Shown here: positions 43,948-54,821 of the stretch, piece after piece
Numbering within the stretch: the first letter of the stretch is position 1
How the letters are laid out: every line of letters starts with the position of its first letter
Program-made: the position numbers and the translations under genes
Assembly: GCA_963585895.1 (NCBI GenBank)
Contig: OY757907.1
Span: 107,568,512 to 107,632,511, forward strand
Origin: Sepioteuthis lessoniana
Lineage: Eukaryota; Mollusca; Cephalopoda; Myopsida; Loliginidae
Direction of reading: 5' to 3'
DNA length: 64,000 bases
Notes under the pieces: generated by a model
What the model was told of the DNA's origin: nothing
Database searches by the model: none
What the model saw: only the letters and a program-made list of their open reading frames with translations

Positions 43948-44445
43948 TTATTGGCAGAGGAAGTGGACTCGGCTACACGACTTCAAATCCTGCATGATGC
44001 TGCTTGTATTTCACTTAGCTCTTAAAAACTTGGAAAAGGCTTAGAGGTAAATCAACCTTGTTATGACATCCAGTCTAGGAGAAGGTTTGGTTTGATTTCT
44101 TTGTTTAATGGCATATCAATCAATTAAGAAATACAGTTTTCAGAAAGCATCAGGATGGATACAGCTGAGGCACTTTCAGTCAAGAACATTAGAAATAGCC
44201 CCCACCAATCCAGACCTGTATTTATTTGATATCAATGCCATCCTTATAGAAGAGTTGGGGCACTATTTAACCTATAGCTTGGAGAATAAGGGGGTTCATA
44301 CCTTTCCCAAGAGTATTAGTCTGAAAGTGAACACATGACAAGAGTTCAAACTTGCTTATTATGATGCCACAGTCTAACATATGACCTCTACACATGTGGG
44401 GTCCCTCTTCAAGATGGAAAACTCTGAATTTAAACTAGACCTGGA
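43948..44445 (+). repeat. SINE-C copy split by SINE-B
   Basis: 43948-44087 has GAAGTGGACTCGGCTACACG, GACTTCAAATCCTGC (B-box-like) and CATCCAGTCTAGGAGAAGG. The SINE-C body resumes at about 44412 with GGAAAACTCTGAATTTAAAC. The gap is a reversed SINE-B. Confidence 0.75.
44088..44411 (-). repeat. SINE-B inserted in SINE-C
   Basis: + strand starts TTTGGTTTGATTTCTTTGTT and AATGGCATATCAATCAATTA (reversed tail), with AACCTATAGCTTGGAGAATA, GGGGGTTCATACCTTTCCCA and a worn tRNA-like head to 44400. It carries about 80 bp of extra sequence near 44120-44200 compared with the bounded copies. Short flanks AGAAGG / AGATGG may be a worn target duplication. Confidence 0.7.
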
Positions 44446-44518
44446 GAGGAATGGTCTCTGCCTGATTATTTCTGCCCAAGACAATCTACATGAGTTGTGT
44501 CGCTATGAATAAACTATT

Positions 44519-45180
44519 GTCCAGTTGGCTGGGGCTGGAGAATATACTGACTGCATCTCTGCAGAGGGGTAAGAATCCCCATCCCCCAACAAGTATCCTG
44601 GATATGACACTAAATAATCTAATGGTGAGGTTCCAATGATACAGGAGCTTTGGGGAATGCAGAGCACCCCTTTAATGACATCACTCCCAGGTCCACTCAG
44701 GCCTGGATTGGTAGCACCTGATAGGGCCCTATTTATGGGTCAAATAGAACTAAACTGTGTAGTTATACTAAACTGAATTGTTTGATTAAACTGAATAGCT
44801 TGAAATAGAAATTTTTTTGACAATTAAACTGTACTTATATTTAAACTATGTGCTCATGCTAAAATGTATTGTTTGAAATGGAAAATAATTGTTTTGACAT
44901 TTAACTGTGTGTAAACAATATCTATACTTATACTAAACTGAATTGTTTAAAATAGAACTATTTTGACATTTGGACCAAAACTCTACTGATACTAAACAGA
45001 GTTGTTTGAATAAGAACTGTTAGACTAAACTGAATAGCTTAAATTAGAAATGTTTTTGACAATTTACCTGTGTACTCATGCTAAACTGAATTGTTTGAAA
45101 TAGAACTGATTATTTCTATAAAAATTGATTTGGCATTAAATACCCTACAAAAGTTGATGTGCCATAAAACCCAAAAAAAC
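44519..45180 (+). mobile_element. Family A copy A11
   Basis: CCAGTTGGCTGGGGCTGGAG, CTCTGCAGAGGGGTAAGAAT, ATGGTGAGGTTCCAATGATA, CAGGTCCACTCAGGCCTGGA; seven or so tandem segments; tail TTTGGCATTAAATACC, AAAGTTGATGTGCCATAAA. A detached tail (TTTGGCATTAAATAACC, GGTTGATATACCATAAAACC) lies downstream at 45465-45535. Confidence 0.9.
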
Positions 45181-45464
45181 AATCAACAATGAATAACAAT
45201 CAACGGTCTTTGAAAAAAAAATGTTAAGATATGTAAGTCTGTTACATTTGACCTTAGAAAAAATGAATGAATTGATGATAGTTTTAAATTGACAGTTTTG
45301 TAACTTGTCAATATTACAACATGAAATAAATTGGACAGGCAAACTTCTAGGGGTGCTCAAAATAATACTTTCTGGTAATTTAAAGCTGTTACAACTCTTT
45401 GCATACAAACCAAAATTTTATAAATAAGAGACTGAGTCCCTCAGTTTATATGTAAAATCTTCCA

Positions 45465-45535
45465 ATTTAAAAATTGATTTGGCATTAAATAACCTACAAA
45501 GGTTGATATACCATAAAACCCAAACAACCAACCAG
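45465..45535 (+). repeat. Isolated Family A/SINE-B tail
   Basis: AAAAATTGATTTGGCATTAA through CCCAAACAACCAACC, with no Family A body before it. The 285 bp between it and the tail of A11 is unrelated. It may be an extremely 5'-truncated retroposon. Confidence 0.8.
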
Positions 45536-45539
45536 CATG

Positions 45540-46191
45540 AACAAACTAGAGTTTAGCATAAGTCTCTCTCTACAATAAAGATTACACCCCGGTCTTTAAA
45601 TATATGCAGCACCTGATTAGTTTTTTTTTTCTGTCCATATGAATAATTCTAAGTAGAGTGTCATAAAAATCAAAGTTAATGAACAATAAAAACTTGACAT
45701 GTGCCACCCTCTTTTTTTGACTGAAATTTAAGAATGAGTTATCCTTCTCAAAGGATTTTGAACTTCTCTCATTTAGAAGGTTTATTGCAGTATTCAAAGA
45801 GACTTAGCTGTGATTATGTTTACTTTTGACATGCTGCTCTCTTGTAGAGACTTTGTTAGAACAAGAGAATACAAGAATAAACATAATTTATGTGCTCTTG
45901 CAGCCCCTTAAAAATCAGTGAAAGATGAAGCGTTTAAACCCTGGTAATGTTTTGTCATGTTTTTTTGCAGAACACAGATCCTAAAGTTTTACTGAAATGT
46001 AGACAAGTATGAGGGTGTGCTGGAATTTTTTTCCCAACCAAAAACAAAATGACATTTTATTCTCAAAAACTTTTAACTGACTGATGTATTGCTTACAAGA
46101 ACAAATGTTAAAAAAAACTTTATTGGACGTTGTGTTAACTTAAGTAGCCAAGAATTTTCCAGTAGAGTTTGATATCTAAGAACAGTTAGGA

Positions 46192-46222
<31 letters not shown>

Positions 46223-46300
46223 ACAACAGTGTATGGTTGTCACTATCTTACTTGGTGGATTTGTGGCAGACCAAATCTGTTATAAAGCTCAATATCGGTG
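45540..46300. other. No recognisable gene
   Basis: Includes a 71-codon minus frame (45582-45797) of unknown type. A weak mariner-terminus-like GTATGAGGGTGTGCTGGAAT occurs at about 46009, and (TA)n at 46196-46222. Confidence 0.45.
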
Positions 46301-46309
46301 ATAGAGTTA

Positions 46310-46852
46310 ATCATCATCATCATCATCATATCGTGCTGCTAGCACGGATATCCCTGACCCTCTCTCGCCACTTTTACCTATCGTTCATCACCTCAGGCAG
46401 GTCTTCTGGACAACATCCCGTATCCACACATAGTTGCTGAATGTATGTTCATGCTGGTCGTCCTGCTTTTGCACGGCCATGTGTGGGGGTTCATAAGAGT
46501 ACATCACTTATGAGTTCGTCCCTGCTTCTCCAGCAGTGTCCTGCATGTCTGCTTCGTCTAACTTGAATAGTTTTTGTGATGGGAGGCAGGTGGCCGTACA
46601 GTTGGTGTCTTGTGAGGTGTTGCCGCCAGGACTTGTTCAAGATTGCTCACAGCATTCTTGTGTAATTGCCGTCTAGCTTCTTCTCCAGCCGTTTTGTTAG
46701 AGTCTATGTAGTGCATCCATATAGCAGTATCGATGCGACCGCTGCCTGGAAGAAACTGCGTTTCATTTTATCGGTTAGGTCTGATTTCCATATAATCGAT
46801 AGCCTATTGATAGCTGTCCATGCTTTCGTTAACCTCGTGTCGATGTCCTTAG
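46310..46852 (-). mobile_element. RTE-like LINE fragment, C-terminal third
   Basis: Begins with (ATC)n at 46312-46328. The minus strand encodes the final part of the LINE (RHAG-like region, LPPITKT-like, LNKSWRQHLT-like, MKRSFFQAAV near 46760) up to the IDT/RLTKAWTAIDRL position at about 46850. It is very similar to 40995-41530, so relatively young. Plus-strand frames here are shadows. Confidence 0.9.
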
Positions 46853-46881
46853 AGTTAATAAATATATAATAATAAATAAAC

Positions 46882-47046
46882 ATATATTAGTTTTTATATA
46901 TATTTAATAGCATGGATACTTATCTGTGACCACTGGTTGTATGCCATCTTTTTTTCTGCCTGATGATTGTTGTATAAAGATGGCATGGAACCAGTGGTCA
47001 CAGATAAGGATCCATGCTATTAAATATATATAAAAACTAATATATA
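46882..47046. repeat. Long near-perfect inverted repeat, arms ~70 bp
   Basis: 46882-46951 pairs with 46976-47046. Outer blocks ATATATTAGTTTTTATATAT and TTTAATAGCATGGAT(A)C and inner blocks TATCTGTGACCACTGG and ATGCCATCTTT each recur in reverse complement, with only a few mismatches. The loop is ~24 bp. A MITE-like hairpin. Confidence 0.9.
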
Positions 47047-47049
47047 TCT

Positions 47050-48465
47050 ATTTATCATTACTATTATATATAAATATATACTTAAAATTAACCTAAAATA
47101 ATATATAGCATTAGATTATAAAATCTATCAACATCTAAGTTAATTAAAAATATACATTAAAGTAAGAAGAAAATATTAAAAAAGAATTAAAATTTAATCT
47201 ATGTTACATCTAAGTGTATATGTATCTTACAGATATAAATATTTATACATATTTAAAAACAATATAATCACTTAATAAGAAAATATAGAGAGTAGAATAC
47301 TTATAACAGTAATGATAATGAAACTAAATGGAATCACTAGAAAATAAACTGTACACAAAAGGATAAATAAATCAACAAATCACAGAATCAAAAAACTACA
47401 TAAGTAGCTATGCTGTATAAACTAGAGAGCCCATCCCAGAATGCCCTACAAATCACATGGTCTAATGATGACATTGGCAAGAAACTAACACCAAGACAGT
47501 TTACTCTAACTTAGATCTACATATATAAGTAGCAAACAACATCATTAATTATCATGTATTTACACAAACTCTGCACAAACAGGGTGTGACACAAGGTCAA
47601 TTTTTAAGTGGATTTCAACCTGGTGTTTAAAGTTATCCCATTTAATAAATTTTTTAGCAAGGATATATATACTATGACTTGATATCTCAAAATAGCTTAT
47701 TAGTTTTTTCCTTACCTTCCAAGTAGAGTTTGTAAAAATGTCAGATTTTTCAAGAGTAATGTTAAATTTTTATGGGTTTATTTATAGACAAAATAGATTT
47801 GATTTTGTGGGTTTTAAGGTGCAGGAATCATGAATGGCTATTTATATTGTATTTTCTTTCCAATATTTTTCTTTATTTTTTTCTTTATTTTTTTATTTTT
47901 TGCAGTGATAATGCAAAAAATCTGTACAAGTCAAATAATCTGTTTAAAAACTGAATTAAAAGTGTCGGCAGAAAAATAGAGAAAGATTCTTGTTTAAGAC
48001 TTGAAATATAAAAAGTTAAGTTTGTTGACATAGAGACTTAAGAGTTGTTGAAAATCAATTTATTGGTTTTGTTTTAAAATCAATATAAACATAGTAATTT
48101 TCAAACTCACAAAAGAAATTTTATTTTCACAGCTAAAGTGGCAAGATATCTTTCTGATTAGACTATTTTAATGGGGTTCTGTCACTGATTGACAATTTGT
48201 TTATCATGAGGTATTTTAAAAGTATTTTTGAAATATTTTGCACCAAAACAATTTTTTTAAATTTTTACTTGGTAATTTTTACTTGGTATCTCTTAATTCC
48301 AATCTTGATTTGACTATTTTTCAAAGTCAAATGAAGATTTTTTTTTTAAAAATATCTTTCAGGAAAAGGATTAATAATGTTTTCAACTGGATTGATGGGT
48401 GTTTCCCAAAATCTAATTGGTCATTAGCTTACCAAGCCAAGTTATTCCTCTTCATGGTATCTAAC
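47050..48465. other. Unrecognised AT-rich sequence with a SINE-C tail scrap
   Basis: GGGTGTGACACAAGGTCAAT and TTTTAAGTGGATTTCAACCT at about 47583-47625 are the SINE-C 3' end on the minus strand. The rest has only AT-rich frames, such as the Phe/Leu-rich 47772-47954. No gene is supported. Confidence 0.5.
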
Positions 48466-48467
48466 CT

Positions 48468-49222
48468 GGTTGGCTGGGGCTCTAGTATACACCAACTGCA
48501 TCTCTGCAGTGGGGTAAGACCTCACTTCCAATGAGTGTCCTGGATATGACACTAAATAATCCAATCATAAAGCTTTAGGGAATGAGGAGTACTCCCTCAT
48601 AGCTCCCAGATCCATTCTGACCCAGAGTGGTAACACCTGATTGAATCCTGTGTATGGGTCAAAGAGAAATGCTTGACAAAAAAGGACTTATTTTAAACCA
48701 AATTATTAGAAATAGAACTGTTTGACCATTTAACAAGGTGTAAACAAATGGTTGATGTTTACTTAAATTGTTAGTGATACATAGCAATACTTGGAATGAT
48801 TTTTAAATGAATGAGGAATCTTTAATAGAATTATTACTGTTAATACTTGAAACTCTTTTACTGTGTACCTAAGATGGATTATCAGTAGTACATGACAATA
48901 CTTGGAAACATTTAACTATTTGCAAACAAATGCTTAATAGTAAAGAGGATTATTCTTGTTAGATAGAAATACTTGAATCCATTTAACTGTGTGCAGAGGT
49001 AAAAAAATGAACTCAGGCTCATTTAAAAATGTTATCTCCACAATATGTTTAACAACCAAATATATATAAGTATAAACAGATTTGGCATTAAATAACCTAC
49101 AAGGGTTGATATGCCATAGAACTCAAACAAACCAAAGCATATATATTCAATATATATGTATAAAGAGGATTTTGCATTAATTAACCCTCAAGGGTTGATA
49201 TTGGCATAAAACCCAACCCAAC
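48468..49222 (+). mobile_element. Family A copy A12 with doubled tail
   Basis: GGTTGGCTGGGGCTCTAGTA, CTGCAGTGGGGTAAGACC, CACCTGATTGAATCCTGTGT; many tandem segments with AATACTTGGAA(A/T); first tail at about 49078-49135 and second tail at about 49160-49222 (TTTTGCATTAATTAACC, AAGGGTTGATATTGGCAT). Confidence 0.88.
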
Positions 49223-49224
49223 CT

Positions 49225-49730
49225 TGTTATTGCCCACGGCAATGGAGATTACTAGGCAGTACCCATCTCCTTTTCAAGTAACATTACCGGATTACATGTG
49301 TTAGCAGCAAGGAATGATACCTGACCTGACTTCCTATCTACTGTTCAAGATGGTTTGTGTTGTAGAACACTAAAGGGCTCCCTCTGCTATGTTATTTATC
49401 TTGAACCAGGGTAAGGAGTAGTCTGGCTTTTTCCCTAGGGTATACATGCAAAGGGAATGCAAATTATCCCAGCTGGAGTTTAAATGTACTTCCATTCTCC
49501 CCAGTGCTCAATCTTAAGCCCTCACCCCATGCCTTCTTTTGCCACTCCTCTTCTTTCTCTTCTTCAGTTATAGGATTTTAAATCTCATGTCCTCATTAAC
49601 AAGTTGATGGCCAATAGGGATTCAAAAGATTTGTTTCATGACTAAATAACATTCTATGAACTTTAACTGAATGAGGTTATTTCTAAGTAGAAATTTTGAA
49701 CCAACATGAATTGTCTCCTAGAATCAACCA
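49225..49730. other. No recognisable gene
   Basis: Slightly more GC-rich than its surroundings (TTGTTATTGCCCACGGCAAT near 49222). No frame of note and no repeat family identified. Confidence 0.4.
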
Positions 49731-49734
49731 TCTG

Positions 49735-50310
49735 ATGTTTCACTTGTCATCCCTTTATTGTCATTACTTCCAGGTCCACTCTGTCCTAGAGTAGTGATAC
49801 CTGTTATGGTCTCATCTACGGGTCAAATAGATATGTTTAAAAATTATTTGTATTTGATAGGAATACTTGATACCAGAAAACTGTACATTGTTTGTGTTAA
49901 GAATAGTTTCTGAAAGCTATAATGGTTCAATAAGGATTATTCTTAGTTGAAATCATATAACTTAGAGTAAACAAAGGACTAATATTAAATAGAAGTAATT
50001 ACTTAATACCATATAAGTAAAAGTAAAGTTGGTGACATTAGTTAAAGGTGACCCGAAGACTCCCTTTTCAATAGCTACTACACCGGGGTGTAGGAGAGGG
50101 TGCTACTCCTTTCCGTCGATTGCTCCACTTTACCCTTGATCCCTACCTTATAACGCTGAGTGTTACACAAGGTGGTATCAAGTACCATTGAAGTCTTTGG
50201 TATGACTTGACCTTGGATTGAACCCCAGTCTCCCGGACCATTGCTGAATCATTAATATTTAATAGGAATTCTTGAAACCATATAACTGTGTGTAAATTAT
50301 TTGCATTACA
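49735..50310 (+). mobile_element. Family A copy A13, interrupted by SINE-D
   Basis: CTTCCAGGTCCACTCTGTCC, TGTTATGGTCTCATCTACGG, then tandem-type segments (TATTTGATAGGAATACTTGA, AACCATATAACTGTGTGTAA) on both sides of a SINE-D at 50022-50250. The extreme head and the tail are missing. Confidence 0.7.
50022..50250 (-). repeat. SINE-D copy inside Family A
   Basis: + strand AAGTAAAGTTGGTGACATTA, GGTGACCCGAAGACTCCC, CTACTACACCGGGGTGTAGG, GATTGCTCCACTTTACCC, GACCTTGGATTGAACCCCAG and head end TCCCGGACCATTGCTGAA. The flanking Family A segments are continuous with each other. Confidence 0.85.
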
Positions 50311-50311
50311 A

Positions 50312-51360
50312 ACATCTTTTCATTTCTGCCATCAAAATTTATTCATACCTGTTTGATAAAACTCCAAAGGTTTTGATGCCAAAATATCTCTAAATGCAGT
50401 TTCTGGTACTACTTTAGAATGGAATGTTTTTTGGTTGGTTTGGTTTCTTGGGTTTTATGGCATATCAACCTTTGTAGGTTATTTAATGCCAAACCCATTT
50501 TTATGTAAATAATCTGTTCTATTTAAAACAATTCAGTTTAGTATAAGTACACAGTTTAATTGTCAAAAACATTTCTATTTCAAACTATTCAAGCAGTTAT
50601 ATGTAGCAATTTGGTTAAGTGTAAATACAGTTTTAATGTTGAAAAACAGTTCTATTTCAAATAATTCAGTTAAGCATAAGCACGCAGTTTAAATGTAAGT
50701 ACAGTTTAATTGTCAAAAACATTTCTATTTCAAGCTATTCCGTTTACTCAAACAATTCAGTTTAGCATAAGTATGCTGTTAGTTCTATTTAACCCATAGA
50801 TAGGGCCCTATCAGGTGCTACCACTCCGGGCCAGAGTGGACCTGGGAGCGATGGCAATGAAGGGGTTCTCTGCATTCCCCAAAGCTCCAGCACTGCTGGA
50901 ACCTCACCATCAGATTGTTTAGTGTCATAATTAGGACACTCGTTAGGGGGGGGGGTCTTACCCCTCTGCAGAGGTGCAGTCAGTGTATTCTACAACCCCA
51001 GCCAACTGGGCAAATGTTTTTTTGGTATAAAAAGATGCCCACATGTTTGAAAAAACAGTAGTTGGTAGGTGAGAGATCAGGAGAGCATGGTGGATGTGGT
51101 AAAATCTCATATCTCAAGTCATTGAGCTTCTGCAGTGTCATTTAAGCCAAATGTAACCAAGCACTGTCTTGAAGTAAAATTGGACCTTTTCAATTAACTC
51201 ATGCCAGTGACATTATGCTTAACAAGACAAAAATTTCTTACCTATTAATCTTCAAGATTTGTATTTCCACTACAGAATTTTGGAAACCAGCACCATTCTG
51301 TCCAATTACAAGTGAATGCTTCTCTGTTGATATTGACAGCTGTTTGAGAGGCATAATGAC
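50312..51360 (-). mobile_element. Mariner relic split by Family A
   Basis: At 51020-51200 the minus strand reads KGPILLQDSAWLHLA, stop, MTLQKLNDLRYEILPHPPCS and PDLSPTNYCFFKHVG. This is the mariner pattern H/QD-N-A-R, then LPHPPYSPDLSPTDYHFFKHL, with the Asn-Ala-Arg part altered. On the other side of the insertion, 50312-50421 reads FRDILASKPLEFYQTGMNKF and a WQK-like end, the C-terminus. The N-terminal half is not recognisable. Inactive. Confidence 0.85.
50433..51010 (-). mobile_element. Family A copy A14, inserted in mariner
   Basis: Reversed tail (TTATGGCATATCAACCTTTG, GGTTATTTAATGCCAAACCC), tandem segments, then the head ending in CCCAGCCAACTGGGCAA at about 51013, which is the same 5' terminus as A7. 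AATGTTTTTTGG at about 50423 and AATGTTTTTTTGG at about 51013 are a probable target duplication of ~12 bp. It has a G-run of nine at about 50946. Confidence 0.92.
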
Positions 51361-51410
51361 CAAGCTAGTACTCATGTAAAAAAAATAAATGCATCACTTC
51401 TTTTTTCATG

Positions 51411-51815
51411 TTCATTTTTAAAATCAAATTCTGATAATTCATTTTTAAAATCAAATTCTGATAATTCATTTTTAAAATCAAATTCTGATAATTCATTTTT
51501 AAAATCAAATTCTGATAATTCATTTTTAAAATCAAATTCTGATAATTCATTTTTAAAATCAAATTCTGATAATTCATTTTTAAAATCAAATTCTGATAAT
51601 TCATTTTTAAAATCAAATTCTGATAATTCATTTTTAAAATCAAATTCTGATAATTCATTTTTAAAATCAAATTCTGATAATTCATTTTTAAAATCAAATT
51701 CTGATAATTCATTTTTAAAATCAAATTCTGATAATTCATTTTTAAAATCAAATTCTGATAATTCATTTTTAAAATCAAATTCTGATAATTCATTTTTAAA
51801 ATCAAATTCTGATAA
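51411..51815. repeat. 27-bp minisatellite, exactly 15 identical units
   Basis: The unit TTCATTTTTAAAATCAAATT plus CTGATAA repeats 15 times (405 bp) with no visible substitution. A partial unit precedes it. The minus strand stays open through it (146 codons, MNYQNLILK repeated). Perfect identity implies very recent expansion or homogenisation, or an assembly artefact. It adjoins the mariner relic. Confidence 0.97.
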
Positions 51816-51819
51816 TTAA

Positions 51820-52980
51820 TGAAGTAGTCAGTTCAGTCATTAGGAATGTAAATTTTTTTATCCAACTATTAATAAAATAATATTTTGAAACAGAATTTAA
51901 ACAGTTTATACAAAAATCAGACAGTATTTTCCAAACAACCTCATCATAATAGCTTACAAGATTTGAAAACTATCATGGACAGTTCTCTGATTCAAAAGAA
52001 TTTATTCTTTGGATATCTTTTAAGGTTACCTTTCTCTATAGGATGACAAACTGAACCAGTACTGGCTGCTTTGGAACTGATTACTTTTTGTACTTGAAAC
52101 ATCCGAGGCCTCAAATAGCCAACCTACTCAACTATATTTGTTTAAGCACGCTTTCCTGAGAAATAAGCTTTGAGAGGTTGAATAGCTATTTTGAAGAGTT
52201 TCCCCTGCCATTCTTATGGGCAATGCATTTTCAATTCTTTCAACTAGGATTATAGAAGAGAAATGACTCTTCCCATTGTTCTTTTTTTATTTATTGTCTC
52301 ATTATTTTATAATTAAATAAAAACTTTCCTGTTATATTCTCATGAAAGATGGTTTATATATGTTAGTGGTACACTTATCTAAGAATATTTGTTTCAGATT
52401 ATATAATCATATAATAGTGCTATTCTGTAGGAAAAATCAACCTTAATTTCTGATCACTGATAATCCATTTTCATTGGAGAGCATAGAGTATATCTGCTGA
52501 AAATAACTCTCACAAATTTGAGAAAAAAATTTGAAGGTTTCCATGTTTAAATTATTAAATTTCTCATTTAAGTTTTCATATTAGAGCTGTTATTTTCTTG
52601 CACAACCACCACCACTAATCAAAAGTAGATTGTTTACATTTTTTTCTCTTTGGGAAACCAGACAATGCCTTCTGTACTTCTAGGTTTAAGATATTGCATA
52701 AGTTTCTGGAAAAATATAAGTAAATATTAAATGATTAACTTTTTGAATTAAATCATTTCATATATCTATGCACACACTTAACATGGTGTAGAAATTTTAG
52801 TAAATGGTTATTTCATATGTAAGCTTTAAAATTTTTAGCATGATAAATAATAGGCGAATGAGCACAAGGGGTTAACATAGATGTATGACCTTGAAGGTCA
52901 ACACCTCTAGAGGAAATCAGTATAGAGATTGATTGAGGGTGGAGTGAGTTGTGACATATCTTGGTACTATTCAAAAATAA
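51820..52980. other. Unrecognised AT-rich sequence
   Basis: No terminal repeats, domain-like frames or known repeat blocks were noticed. Could be unique intergenic or intronic sequence. Confidence 0.5.
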
Positions 52981-52984
52981 GATG

Positions 52985-53515
52985 CAGTCCAGTTGGCTGG
53001 GGCAGTAGAATGTACTGATTACATCTCTGCAGAGATGAGTAGCTTGGATATGACACTAAATCATCTGATGTCCTGGAACCTTGGGCAGTGTGGAATGTTC
53101 CTTCATTGTTATTACTCTCAGGTCCACTCTGACCTGATGTAGTAGTTCCTGTTAGGGTTCCATCTATGAGTTGAATAGAAACATTTGATCATTTTTTATT
53201 CTTGAAGCCATTTAACTGTGTGCAAACAAATGACGGATATTAAATTGAACTATTAGTATAACATAAGCGTACTTGGAACCATTCAACTGTGTGCAAATAA
53301 ATGAATAATGTTGAATAGAATTATTGGTGTTTAATAGCAATACTTGAATTCATTTAGCAAACAATTGATCTCTGGCTCTTTGAAAAATTTTCACTGAAAA
53401 ACTATTCATTTACAAATCATATTTAATATATATATATATATATAAACAAAATGTAAACAGGCATTAGATAAACTAAAAGGACTGCTATGCCATACAACAT
53501 AACCAATAAAACCAA
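52985..53515 (+). mobile_element. Family A copy A15
   Basis: CAGTTGGCTGGGGCAGTAGA, CATCTCTGCAGAGATGAGTA, TCAGGTCCACTCTGACCTGA, GGGTTCCATCTATGAGTTGA, three tandem segments with AACTGTGTGCAAA, then a (TA)n and a worn tail (GGCATTAGATAAAC, GCTATGCCATACAACATAAC). Confidence 0.88.
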
Positions 53516-54059
53516 ATGTTAGATGGATAATAGAAATCTGGTTAAGATGAAAGACAGCAGAAGAAAAGAAAAAATTAATTTAGATTTTTGGATTGATTGG
53601 TTTTTAGATCAAGGTTTTTGAGGATTAGAATTTAAGTCCACCTCTGGGGATGGGGGCAGTGACAGAGGATTATCATCATTTAAACACGAAAGATCTCCTC
53701 TTCCTCTTGGAGAGGAAACTTAAAGAGAAATAGAATTATGTATGAAATTCCTGATATATGATAATAATAGCAAAGACATTTACAAAACTGTTCAAATGTA
53801 TTTTCTTTTCATTTATGTAAAATTCCTTTTGTTATGAAATCTAATCTGATAGGATGGTGAACATATTACCATGTACATTGTCAACTAAGAAGCATTAGCC
53901 ACTCCTCTTCCTAAGGCTCATTCCTCTGATAAGATTTCATGGGAGGTATTTTATCCACTATCCAAAGAGTAATATACTAGTACTGAATAAACAGTGCCAT
54001 GAGAACTAAAGCAAAAGCTAGAATGGATAAGTATCAGGAAAATAACAAATGTAAACTAT

Positions 54060-54345
54060 GTTAAGAGAGAGAGAGAGAGAGAGATGAAACAGTCAACCAC
54101 ATAATGAGTGAATGCAGCAAACTGGCAAAAAGGGAGTACATGAGCAGACAGAATTGGGTAGGGAAGGAAAGCTACTGGGAACTATGCAGGCAATTAAAAT
54201 TTTACTATACAAACAAATGGTAATTACTCAAACAAGAAATTGTGCAACAAAATAAGAAGATGCTCTGGGACTTTGAGATAAAAATAGGTCACCTGATCTC
54301 AGGCTAAAGACGAGAGCTAGTTGTGATAAGAAAAGAAGAAACAAG
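54060..54345 (+). mobile_element. LINE relic with CCHC and restriction-like endonuclease end (tentative)
   Basis: After a (GA)n run, the + strand reads DETVNHIMSECSKLAKREYM, then VGKESYWELCRQLKFYYTNK, stop, QNKKMLWDFEIKIGHLISG. The C-x(n)-H...C with WELC and a following WDF-x(n)-RRPD-like region is the pattern I associate with R2/R4/Dong-type LINEs. The RPD itself is not intact. It is unrelated to the RTE-like LINE. A SINE-C tail scrap follows at 54424-54478 (GCAGGATATGACACAAGGTC). Confidence 0.5.
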
Positions 54346-54628
54346 CATGTGACCACTAATCTTCTCAAGTTTCGAGGATTCTTCTCAGCATTCTGGCCAA
54401 TCACAGTAATGCTGTTATTCATATTTACCAACCCCTCCGCTCAGGCAGGATATGACACAAGGTCAATTTTTAAGCGATCATTCTGGGCACACCAATCACA
54501 ACTAGTGTCATTGACACTCTCATGCTTTTTCTGTTCTCTGGCTATTATTGTTATGAAAATTATGTATAATATTACTCCAATGAAAACCAACTATATATAT
54601 GTATATATTTTGGTATTTGAACATTTTC

Positions 54629-54660
<32 letters not shown>

Positions 54661-54821
54661 TCTAAAATAGGTAGGTCCACAAAGAGATTTGTATTTTTTG
54701 AATTTATTTATTTATTGATTTTGTTCTTACATACATGTATGTTTCCAGCTTGTTGCTTTTGTCAGAAAACATATATGGCATAAGGCCTTGTTAAAGGGGT
54801 AATCAGTGAGACTTGAACTCA

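Noticed and set aside
51365-51805. 146-codon MNYQNLILK-repeat protein
   Set aside because: Perfect 27-bp minisatellite; frame openness is automatic.
54228-54431. 67-codon minus frame with a hydrophobic segment
   Set aside because: Overlaps the LINE relic and SINE-C tail; no independent support.
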